Program-made: the position numbers and the translations under genes
Source of the DNA: Dehalococcoidia bacterium UBA2979
Lineage (GTDB): Bacteria; Chloroflexota; Dehalococcoidia; UBA2979
Assembly (NCBI GenBank): GCA_002348225.1
Contig: DEAP01000011.1
Location: 1-5,876 of the forward strand
DNA length: 5,876 bases
Reading direction: 5' to 3'
Part shown: positions 1 to 5,876 of the stretch, one piece after another
How positions within the stretch are numbered: position 1 is the first letter of the stretch
How the letters are laid out: each line of letters opens with the position of its first letter
Notes under the pieces: model-generated
Seen by the model: the letters and a program-made list of their open reading frames with translations, nothing else
Told to the model about the DNA's origin: nothing
Databases searched by the model: none

Positions 1-1833
1 ACTCGTATCGATATCGCGGATGATACCTCCAGTCGTGCAAATGGATCTCAACAGATCTCCTCGTCCCTCCGGAACGAGATAGAACGAACAAATGCCTCGG
101 TCGATCTTGGAAGGGTACATGGATACGGAATGCAAAGTGTACATCCAACCGTCTCAATCACATGGCCCAGTGGCCTGCGCGTGCTTTATGGACCCCTGCG
201 TATCGAAAGAATCGAAGACATAATTGATGAAGCTCTAACAGGTGCCGGCTCCCACGCAAAAGATTTGATAATTGGTCGTATAACTGGTGATAACGAAACA
301 ATCGAGTCAATAAGATCACACCCTTTTTTCAGTTGTGAGCCTGCTGAGCGGAGACTTCTCGCAAATCTGGGCGTGACTGATCCCGAGTCGATAGACCATG
401 CACTGGCAACTGGATCATACCGAGCACTGGCACGGATCATAGGCCGAAGAATGCCTGAGGAACGCGTGAGGGATTCCCTAGTAGCGGCTGGGCTAACTGG
501 TCGTGGAGGTGCCTCATTCCCAGCAGGAATAAAGTGGAATTTCCTGGCAACTGCTCCGGGTGATCTCCATTACGTTGTCTGTAATGCGGACGAAGGAGAT
601 CCGGGAGCTTGGGTGAACCGAGTCATTATGGAAGGTGAACCTCATGCGCTGATTGAGGGGATGATCATTGCCGGTCTAGCCACGGGCTCAAAAACTGGGT
701 ACATCTATCTCCGTGACGAATACCCTTTAGCCATAGAACGTATGGAACGATCAATACAGATGGCTATTGAGAATGAACTTCTCGGGAGTAACATCCTTGG
801 CACTGAATTTGAGTTTAATTTACGGGTGATCCGCGGTGCTGGAGCATATGTTTGTGGCGAAGAGACTGGATTACTCTCCTCGATACAAGACTCGCGAGGA
901 ATGCCCAGAATCAAGCCTCCGTTCCCGGCCCAGGTTGGTGTTTTTAATCTCCCTTCGAACGTCAACAATGTTGAGACCTATGCCACCGTCCCTCTAATAC
1001 TCAGGCATTCGTCTGAGTGGTATAAAGAACTAGGAACAGAAGCGATGACTGGCACTCGGATCTTCTCGTTCTCAGGCGACATCAGAGATGTTGGGTTCAT
1101 GGAACTCCCATTCGGAACTCCGCTCAGTGAGGTCCTCACCGCTTGTGGTGGCATCCAAACAGTCACTGGAGAAATCGGCTCATTGTATGCCATACAGTCG
1201 GGTGGACCACTCGGATCGTTATTGCCGGCTCATGCTTTGGAGCAACTCGTGCTCGAAAATGCCTCGTTCGGACCATGGGATGCGATTATGGGAGCTGGAG
1301 GCATCGTCTTTATTGGTCACGGAACCCATATATTGGTTCTTAATGAACTGTTTTCGGAATTCGTCGAGGATGAATCTTGCGGGCGATGTACTACATGTCA
1401 CGGCGGTAACCAACGGCAAACCGAGATAATCCGACGAATCATGGACGGAAATGGCCGCAGAGAAGACGCACCAAATCTCCAGTTAGTGGACGACTTACTA
1501 CAACATTCAAACTGCGTACACGGACAATTTTCTCCGAAAACGATGCGGAACACCCTTCAGCATTTCCGAGAAGATTACAACAATGCGATCGCGGGGATAG
1601 ACCCTACCCTTACCTTACCGGGCTTATACACACTCAGCATTGTTGATCAGGCAGATCCTGCTCTCGAAGATGCAGTCAGGATCTGCCCAGTAAATATGTT
1701 CGAAGGTGAACAAGGAAATCGGCGAATAAGAATGGATGGCTGTATCCAATGCGCAGCCTGCCTTGAAGTTGCCCCTAATGCGATAGAAAAAGTAGCCGTA
1801 CCGAGAGCGCCGCAGCTCGTCCCAATAGGCTAG
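1..1833 (+). CDS. nuoF: NuoF-like NADH:acceptor oxidoreductase flavoprotein subunit with extra C-terminal ferredoxin domain (5'-partial)
   Basis: This is the FMN- and NADH-binding subunit of a NADH-oxidising (or NAD-reducing) complex of the NuoF/HoxF/HndC/FdsB family, probably cytoplasmic. Residues are numbered from the Met at 130. The FMN/NADH core shows GRGGASFPAG (124-133) with K135-W136, NADEGD (152-157) and GAGAYVCGEETG (236-247). An SLBB-like region lies around 306-345. The NuoF [4Fe-4S] ligands are complete: C417, C420, C423 and C462. A tail site, C519-P followed by C538, C541 and C544, matches the FixX/ETF:quinone oxidoreductase cluster pattern. The Met at 130 is internal: the frame is open to base 1, and codons 1-190 continue a thioredoxin-like ferredoxin domain whose four cysteines are replaced. 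The true start is off-window. Partner genes (NuoE-like, or a dehydrogenase or hydrogenase catalytic subunit) would be expected upstream. Family assignment is firm; the complex and substrate are unknown. Confidence 0.93.
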   Translation, partial: TRIDIADDTSSRANGSQQISSSLRNEIERTNASVDLGRVHGYGMQSVHPTVSITWPSGLRVLYGPLRIERIEDIIDEALTGAGSHAKDLIIGRITGDNETIESIRSHPFFSCEPAERRLLANLGVTDPESIDHALATGSYRALARIIGRRMPEERVRDSLVAAGLTGRGGASFPAGIKWNFLATAPGDLHYVVCNADEGDPGAWVNRVIMEGEPHALIEGMIIAGLATGSKTGYIYLRDEYPLAIERMERSIQMAIENELLGSNILGTEFEFNLRVIRGAGAYVCGEETGLLSSIQDSRGMPRIKPPFPAQVGVFNLPSNVNNVETYATVPLILRHSSEWYKELGTEAMTGTRIFSFSGDIRDVGFMELPFGTPLSEVLTACGGIQTVTGEIGSLYAIQSGGPLGSLLPAHALEQLVLENASFGPWDAIMGAGGIVFIGHGTHILVLNELFSEFVEDESCGRCTTCHGGNQRQTEIIRRIMDGNGRREDAPNLQLVDDLLQHSNCVHGQFSPKTMRNTLQHFREDYNNAIAGIDPTLTLPGLYTLSIVDQADPALEDAVRICPVNMFEGEQGNRRIRMDGCIQCAACLEVAPNAIEKVAVPRAPQLVPIG

Positions 1834-1839
1834 TATTGC

Positions 1840-1850
1840 AAGGAAGGGAG
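1840..1850 (+). promoter_or_regulatory. Ribosome binding site of the small membrane-protein gene
   Basis: The purine-rich stretch AAGGAAGGGAG contains a strong Shine-Dalgarno match and ends 9 nt before the ATG at 1860. It decides the start: a TTG at 1836 is in the same frame but would lie upstream of this site and have no comparable signal of its own. Confidence 0.75.
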
Positions 1851-1859
1851 TGTCCTATT

Positions 1860-2045
1860 ATGCGAGTTCATGATAGTTACAAGTTCGTATGGATCTTACT
1901 TGCTGCGGGGGCGGTATGTGCTTTTGCTGCGTGCCATTTTGGATTTGCAGCATGTGATTGGGCAAAACCTCTCGGGCTTGGGCTTGCCTTGGCGTCTGCT
2001 GCTGCTTCCTTTTTAGATGTCGGAGACCCTAGTAGGGAAAACTGA
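1860..2045 (+). CDS. Small two-segment membrane protein, 61 aa, unknown function
   Basis: I do not recognise a family. From the ATG at 1860 the product has a short polar N-terminus, a hydrophobic segment at about 9-31, a short loop containing D33, W34 and K36, a second hydrophobic segment at about 38-53, and a polar tail ending in EN. This predicts a helical hairpin in the cytoplasmic membrane. Three cysteines (C20, C25, C32) lie in or next to the first segment. The gene follows the NuoF-like gene by 26 bp and has a strong ribosome binding site, so co-transcription is likely. A role as a membrane anchor or accessory of the redox complex is possible, but it rests on position alone. There is no convincing lipobox. 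The main alternative is a spurious short frame, which the ribosome binding site and the membrane-like composition argue against. Confidence 0.6.
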   Translation: MRVHDSYKFVWILLAAGAVCAFAACHFGFAACDWAKPLGLGLALASAAASFLDVGDPSREN

Positions 2046-2055
2046 TTAGGGAACT
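2046..2055. other. Convergent junction between the two transcription units
   Basis: Only 10 bp separate the + strand TGA (2043-2045) from the - strand stop (2056-2058). I see no GC-rich hairpin with a T-tract here, so any terminators must lie inside the opposing genes or be factor-dependent. The two mRNAs probably overlap at their 3' ends. Confidence 0.7.
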
Positions 2056-3381
2056 TCACTCTGTCCCATTTATTGCAATTAGATCGGCGACTCGAAAACC
2101 CATGCGGATAGAATAATTTTGACCTCTATCCTCTGGATATATTTGTGTATTGTTAGCCAGATAAAGACCCTTTAAGGGTGTTTGATGTGGCACTAGTCTT
2201 TCATGATACAGATAATCCACCACCGGTTGACCTGCTCTATCAGTAAAAAAATGCTTCTCGCGAACCCAGGCCCGATCGAAATCAGGATTAATCCTTTTTA
2301 TATATGGTTCATACACGTCAAAGATATCGTCGACCCCGAGTCGCATCATCGCATCATCTGGATCCGCATAGTTGGAAAAATATACAATGTGATTACCCCC
2401 GTAAACCGATGAATCTATTAGATTCGTCTGCTCAACGACGGCTACGAAAGGCATATCGTCATCGGTCATAGTGAGCCAGTAAATATCAGTCAGAGGTCGA
2501 TCAAGAACGAGGAATAGTACTGATGCCCATTGATATTCGATAGAATCAAGGAGCTCACCGTATTTCGAATTATTGACTGACTCCGGAACAATCTCTTTAA
2601 ATATATGTGAAGGCGTAGTGGCTAAAATAACATCACAACTCTCTTCATACTCCTCTCCATCGATAGTGTACTTAAAACCAGTAACCTGTTCGTTGTCGGT
2701 CAAAACAGATTTGACTTTTGAGCTCGTAATTAGTGTCCCACCTTGATTATGAATATTTTCTGACATCAAATCTATATATCGTCGGAAGGATCCCGTCAGA
2801 TAGCCTAATTTCTCTTTCGCAAAGATTCCGTCACGAGACGCGAACCGAAGATGCACTTTCCCCCAAAACCAAGTCATCGAAACGTCCTGAAATCTGGAGC
2901 CAAATTTTGATTTCAGAAGAGGGCGCCAAACGGCACTGTACGCGGCTTCCCCTACTGTCTTCTTGATCCAAGTGGAAGCCCTCACACCTTCGTATTTCCT
3001 CCATCCGGAGTAGTAACGAAGCCACATAGCGGCCAATCCGAGTCGTACCCTAGCTATCAACGACACTTTTGTGAATCGTAATAGATCGATGGGTCCCACA
3101 AATGGATAAATTTTACCCTCTGAATGAATTGCACCTACTGAGGGGAGCCACTGTAGATCTGATTCCAGGCCTAATTTCGCGATGAGATCGGTAATCACAA
3201 CGTCAGATCTAAACAAGTGATGATAGAAAATTTCCACGTCCGAGCCACCGATTTTGATGGTGCGCACTTGGCCTCCCAGTTGGCTTCCGGCCTCGTGCAG
3301 TGCTACTTCATATCCCTTATTAACAAGATGGTAGGCCGCTGCAAGGCCAGTCACTCCTCCTCCAATAATGGCGACTTTCAT
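2056..3381 (-). CDS. FAD-dependent oxidoreductase, HemY/amine-oxidase-like superfamily
   Basis: A 441-residue protein that looks full length for NAD(P)/FAD-dependent oxidoreductases related to protoporphyrinogen oxidase, amine oxidase and UDP-galactopyranose mutase. The N-terminus is a Rossmann dinucleotide-binding fold: GGGVTG at 7-12, acidic E30 at the end of strand two, and the flavin-family GGQVRT at 36-41. The C-terminus has the second FAD-contact segment, GLYLANNTQIYPEDRG at 405-420, followed by NYSIRMG. There is no signal peptide or clear membrane helix, so it should be cytoplasmic or membrane-peripheral. The ATG at 3381 is supported because the first Rossmann strand begins at residue 2. 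The nearest G-rich element (3398-3402) is about 16 nt away, which is far for a Shine-Dalgarno site. It is last in a probable operon, 33 bp after the flippase-like gene. That context suggests oxidation, desaturation or rearrangement of a glycan or lipid carrier, but the substrate is unknown. Haem synthesis is unlikely given the neighbours. Confidence 0.88.
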   Translation of the reverse strand: MKVAIIGGGVTGLAAAYHLVNKGYEVALHEAGSQLGGQVRTIKIGGSDVEIFYHHLFRSDVVITDLIAKLGLESDLQWLPSVGAIHSEGKIYPFVGPIDLLRFTKVSLIARVRLGLAAMWLRYYSGWRKYEGVRASTWIKKTVGEAAYSAVWRPLLKSKFGSRFQDVSMTWFWGKVHLRFASRDGIFAKEKLGYLTGSFRRYIDLMSENIHNQGGTLITSSKVKSVLTDNEQVTGFKYTIDGEEYEESCDVILATTPSHIFKEIVPESVNNSKYGELLDSIEYQWASVLFLVLDRPLTDIYWLTMTDDDMPFVAVVEQTNLIDSSVYGGNHIVYFSNYADPDDAMMRLGVDDIFDVYEPYIKRINPDFDRAWVREKHFFTDRAGQPVVDYLYHERLVPHQTPLKGLYLANNTQIYPEDRGQNYSIRMGFRVADLIAINGTE

Positions 3382-3414
3382 ATGATGTAGCTTATATCCC
3401 CCATCAACCGACGT

Positions 3415-4392
3415 CTATTTTTTTGCATTCTTGTTCACGACCTGGACAATACTTAATCCTTGCGCCCATAGAAGTAACAATCCGACGATACCAACCGGCA
3501 AAAGCAACAAAAGATGGAGAAAAATCGCATAAAATGCTATGTCGATGGATGGAATATCGGTCAGGTACCTTAATGATTCCTTGGCAAAAAATTCAAATGG
3601 GCCAACACCCCCTGCGGTGGAGGGCACGGATATAGCTAAATTAGCTGCTGCAGTCACTATTCCATAATCGAAAGGGTTCGAATTTATACCGATTGATCTA
3701 GCAACGGCGAAGTACGAAACTGCCTCCAATGACCAGACCAGAACTGAGAGGACTCCAGCCTGCAGCCAACGCCCGGGGCTACTCAAACTACGCAGTCCCA
3801 GATCTAGTCTTCCAGACCACACCGCACCTATGCTTTGAATACGACTCGGAAATAACCTCAGCACTCCTAACAATATTCTATTAATTGAACCGTTAGCCAT
3901 ACTCAAAAGCAATCCAATCAGACCGAACACGCCCAGGAAAGCCATCAATGCGTAGAGCTGAGCAAATTCCTGTGGGACAAAGGACAGAATCAGTGCCAGC
4001 AAAAATAGAAGTGTTAATGCGTCTAAAAGTTTTTCGACAAATATGGTGCCGACTGTCTCTAGAAAAGGTGAGTCATATCTTTGCTGCACGAGGGCAGCTC
4101 TAGCTATATCACCGCTCCGCAGAGGCAAAATATTATTCGCAGCCATCCCTATGACTACCAAGGATATCGACGATCGCAACGTGATATGCAGCTGGTTTCG
4201 CAACATCATTTTCCATCTGAGGCCTCTAACTAGCACGCCTAATGAATATAGGCAGACAGCAACCGCAAGCCAAGTAACGGACGGTCGAAAATCAGATATT
4301 TTAAACTCAGTGAAATTGAGTTGCCGAGCAAACAGAAAGATGAAGCCAACACTGGCTATTGTTCCAATAAGGAGCTGGAAGTATCTTCTCAC
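3415..4392 (-). CDS. Flippase-like integral membrane protein (LPG synthase TM region / AglD family, PF03706)
   Basis: A 325-residue polytopic protein with about eight hydrophobic segments, matching the membrane domain shared by lysylphosphatidylglycerol synthases and the archaeal AglD tail. Family landmarks are visible: R56-x2-R59-W60 after the second helix, NNILPLRSGD at 86-95, E120-K-x2-D124, and the GGVGPFE loop at 261-267. It lacks the soluble aminoacyl-transferase domain of MprF and the glycosyltransferase domain of AglD, so it is a stand-alone flippase-like unit. Such proteins are thought to move or help move lipid-linked substrates across the cytoplasmic membrane. The start is GTG; a tandem Met is not available nearby, and an AGAGGA element lies just upstream. 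It is 13 bp downstream of the Agl23-like gene and 33 bp upstream of the FAD oxidoreductase gene. Family confidence is high; substrate and direction are unknown. Confidence 0.88.
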   Translation of the reverse strand: MRRYFQLLIGTIASVGFIFLFARQLNFTEFKISDFRPSVTWLAVAVCLYSLGVLVRGLRWKMMLRNQLHITLRSSISLVVIGMAANNILPLRSGDIARAALVQQRYDSPFLETVGTIFVEKLLDALTLLFLLALILSFVPQEFAQLYALMAFLGVFGLIGLLLSMANGSINRILLGVLRLFPSRIQSIGAVWSGRLDLGLRSLSSPGRWLQAGVLSVLVWSLEAVSYFAVARSIGINSNPFDYGIVTAAANLAISVPSTAGGVGPFEFFAKESLRYLTDIPSIDIAFYAIFLHLLLLLPVGIVGLLLLWAQGLSIVQVVNKNAKK

Positions 4393-4396
4393 GGTG

Positions 4397-4402
4397 TCCT
4401 CT
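4397..4402 (-). promoter_or_regulatory. Ribosome binding site supporting a GTG start
   Basis: On the - strand this reads AGAGGA, 4 nt before the GTG at 4390-4392 (close spacing). It fills much of the 13-bp gap after the preceding gene's stop. Together with the first predicted helix beginning within a few residues, it supports GTG as initiator. Confidence 0.5.
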
Positions 4403-4405
4403 GAC

Positions 4406-5876
4406 TTATTTTTTTGGGAACGCGATATATGCTGTCACCCCATGAGGTGTATCACCACGGGAGTAGGCAAAAGACGATAGGCGTTTCAGATGTCTTGGCC
4501 AGTCTGCAACTCTGATGAGATCGATCCATTGCAGGTTTCTATAAGTTTGTTCGTCAAACCACCAACGGTGCATATAGGCATCAGAGGCACCATGATTGCC
4601 CAATATACTCCTTTGGAGCACATTCGACTCCGCCGACAAAATAGCAACATGATCAGGGGGAATTATATAACTACGAGATCGAATATCGTCACCCGCCCTA
4701 TAACTGACCGATTTGCCTCTCAAGTACCAAGCCCATGGCCAGGACAGAGCCTCATCAGTATCCACGGTGATACCGGATATGGTACCTGCCACTAACCCTC
4801 TCTCAATTTCACTCGCTAGTTTCGGGATATCTGGCGAACTTTGTGTATAAATCAGAGGCTCCAATGACGTATCGGAATGCTTTATGTTCAGACCATAATT
4901 GGTCCACATCGTGAAAACCAGAGGAACGCTTACTAAGGATGCTAGAAGCACGCCCGTGATGGCGAGTCTATTATTTTTCACACCATATCTAAAAATACGA
5001 TTCGCCGTGAAACCCGCCAGAAAACAGAGGGGTGTGGCTATATGAGTCAACAGCCAAGGCATTTTTTCTCCTGCGAAGGTCAATGCTGTTAAGCAACCAA
5101 ATGCCCAAACCAATAACAGAACCGTGAATCGTGACAGCTGTCTTGTGAGCGCCAGATAGCCTGCTCCGATCGTTGTCAGAATCAGCGGCAGGATCTCGTA
5201 AAAAGGCACAAGCAACAGATAGTAATACCAGGGTTGCGTCCCCCGACGAACTTCCTGCTGATCAATCCAATACGAGAGAGAATCCCAAAATAAGCTTTTG
5301 TAGCCTAATTCATTTGTGAAGAAGGTTGAATAAAACAGTATGAGCGGCACGTAGAACGCCGCGGCTGTGATCAACCATGTCTTCGGATTCCAACACAATC
5401 CTACAACTATGGCTGCGATCGTTAGTCCCCCTATTATCACTAGTATCGCGACATCTGGCACATTAGGAAAAATCAGTCGGACAGAGGCACCGAGGAGCGG
5501 CAAAACTAAAGTGCCCACTAGAACTATAAGATTTGCTTCCGGTCTCCACTCGAGCCTGAGTGCATTGCGCAACCGGCGAGCAAAGGGCCACACACTGGCT
5601 ATAACCCAAGAAGAGGGAATCAGCAAAAAGGCATCCAAGATCCGTGACCGCAGCTCGGGTTCTCGACCGCGACGCTGTACGCTCCACTCATGAGCCAAAG
5701 CAAAATTGAGATATAAAAGCAAGAGTGCCGCGACAATATAAGAAAGTTCTTTCAGCAAAAACAAACTGCTCAGTGATAGTGACAGGACCACATACCACAT
5801 ACTGAAATCATTTCCTTCATTGATTTTTGATGAAGAATTTCCTTTTTGAATGATTTTCCAAGCCGATACAAATACA
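4406..5876 (-). CDS. Agl23-like (TIGR03663) polytopic glycosyltransferase-related membrane protein (5'-partial)
   Basis: This is the C-terminal portion of a large multi-pass membrane protein of the flippase activity-associated Agl23 family, distantly related to dolichyl-phosphate-mannose protein mannosyltransferases (PF02366). About ten hydrophobic segments precede a soluble C-terminal region. Family-like motifs are QQEVRRGTQPWYYY (about 5215-5265), AGEKMPWLL (about 5045-5080), QSSPD (4828-4842) and WPWAWYLR (4718-4741). The Met at 5800 is not the start: the frame stays open to the window edge, giving at least 25 further codons, and the residues there continue the helix-loop that precedes the LFLLKELSYI segment (around 5740-5765). 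The family's N-terminal DE and HGP motifs are therefore off-window, not missing. It is the first visible gene of the - strand operon. The likely role is sugar transfer from, or handling of, a polyprenyl-linked donor at the outer face of the membrane. Enzymatic activity is inferred, not shown. Confidence 0.85.
   Translation of the reverse strand, partial: VFVSAWKIIQKGNSSSKINEGNDFSMWYVVLSLSLSSLFLLKELSYIVAALLLLYLNFALAHEWSVQRRGREPELRSRILDAFLLIPSSWVIASVWPFARRLRNALRLEWRPEANLIVLVGTLVLPLLGASVRLIFPNVPDVAILVIIGGLTIAAIVVGLCWNPKTWLITAAAFYVPLILFYSTFFTNELGYKSLFWDSLSYWIDQQEVRRGTQPWYYYLLLVPFYEILPLILTTIGAGYLALTRQLSRFTVLLLVWAFGCLTALTFAGEKMPWLLTHIATPLCFLAGFTANRIFRYGVKNNRLAITGVLLASLVSVPLVFTMWTNYGLNIKHSDTSLEPLIYTQSSPDIPKLASEIERGLVAGTISGITVDTDEALSWPWAWYLRGKSVSYRAGDDIRSRSYIIPPDHVAILSAESNVLQRSILGNHGASDAYMHRWWFDEQTYRNLQWIDLIRVADWPRHLKRLSSFAYSRGDTPHGVTAYIAFPKK

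Noticed and set aside
130..132. ATG as the start of the NuoF-like gene
   Set aside because: The frame is open back to base 1, there is no good ribosome binding site just upstream, and this Met falls inside the second (degenerate) cysteine-pair region of the N-terminal domain.
1088..1429. 113-aa frame on the + strand inside the NuoF-like gene
   Set aside because: It overlaps the conserved SLBB and [4Fe-4S] coding region in another frame and has no domain-like features; it is a shadow of the real gene.
1836..1838. TTG start for the small membrane protein
   Set aside because: It lies upstream of the strong AAGGAAGGGAG site that serves the ATG at 1860, and adds only eight residues without hydrophobic or other signal value.
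1860..1960. Lipoprotein signal peptide in the 61-aa protein
   Set aside because: The residues before C20 (GAV) and C25 (FAA) do not fit the usual lipobox, and a second hydrophobic segment follows directly, which fits a membrane hairpin better.
1877..2059. 60-aa - strand frame opposite the small membrane-protein gene
   Set aside because: The + strand frame has the ribosome binding site and membrane-like composition; the antisense frame is Ala/Lys/Pro-rich without structure and overlaps the end of the flavoenzyme gene.
2056..3381. Protoporphyrinogen oxidase (hemY) call for the flavoenzyme
   Set aside because: The fold is shared, but the operon partners are glycan/lipid membrane proteins and there is no haem gene nearby, so the specific enzyme name is not supported.
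4043..4480. 145-aa + strand frame spanning the flippase-like and Agl23-like gene junction
   Set aside because: It is antisense to two well-supported genes, shows no family motif, and has a composition expected of an opposite-strand shadow.

Overview
The window reads as ordinary bacterial chromosome with two converging transcription units: a redox gene plus a small membrane-protein gene on the left (+ strand), and a three-gene membrane/glycan-type operon on the right (- strand). Base composition looks close to even, slightly AT-leaning by eye. I see no tRNA, rRNA, CRISPR array, insertion sequence or phage gene. An Agl23-type membrane protein beside an AglD-type flippase-like protein, near a soluble NuoF-like flavoprotein, fits Chloroflexota (possibly a marine SAR202/Dehalococcoidia-type lineage) better than a proteobacterium. 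This is inference from family distribution and is held loosely.

Left unit (1-2045, +). A NuoF-family NADH:acceptor oxidoreductase subunit enters from beyond the left edge. The first Met codon in the window (130) is not its start: the frame is open to base 1, and the upstream residues continue a thioredoxin-like ferredoxin domain. That domain has lost all four expected cluster cysteines. The FMN/NADH core and the NuoF [4Fe-4S] site (C417, C420, C423, C462, numbered from that Met) are intact. The C-terminus carries an extra cluster site with the C-P...CxxCxxC spacing of FixX and ETF:quinone oxidoreductase. A well-supported 61-residue protein with two membrane segments follows after 26 bp.

Right unit (5876-2056, -). 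In transcription order: an Agl23/TIGR03663-like polytopic protein whose N-terminal part lies beyond the right edge; a flippase-like membrane protein (PF03706 / AglD type); and an FAD-dependent oxidoreductase of the HemY/amine-oxidase-like superfamily. Spacings are 13 and 33 bp, so one mRNA is likely. Together they suggest assembly or modification of a lipid-linked glycan or glycolipid at the cytoplasmic membrane; the substrate cannot be read from the sequence.

The two units meet tail to tail with 10 bp between stop codons and no visible terminator. Both promoters must lie outside the window. No gene-free stretch exceeds about 35 bp. Nothing here amounts to a clearly new system. The most interesting points are the unusual cluster inventory of the NuoF-like protein and the repeatable-looking three-gene membrane cassette.
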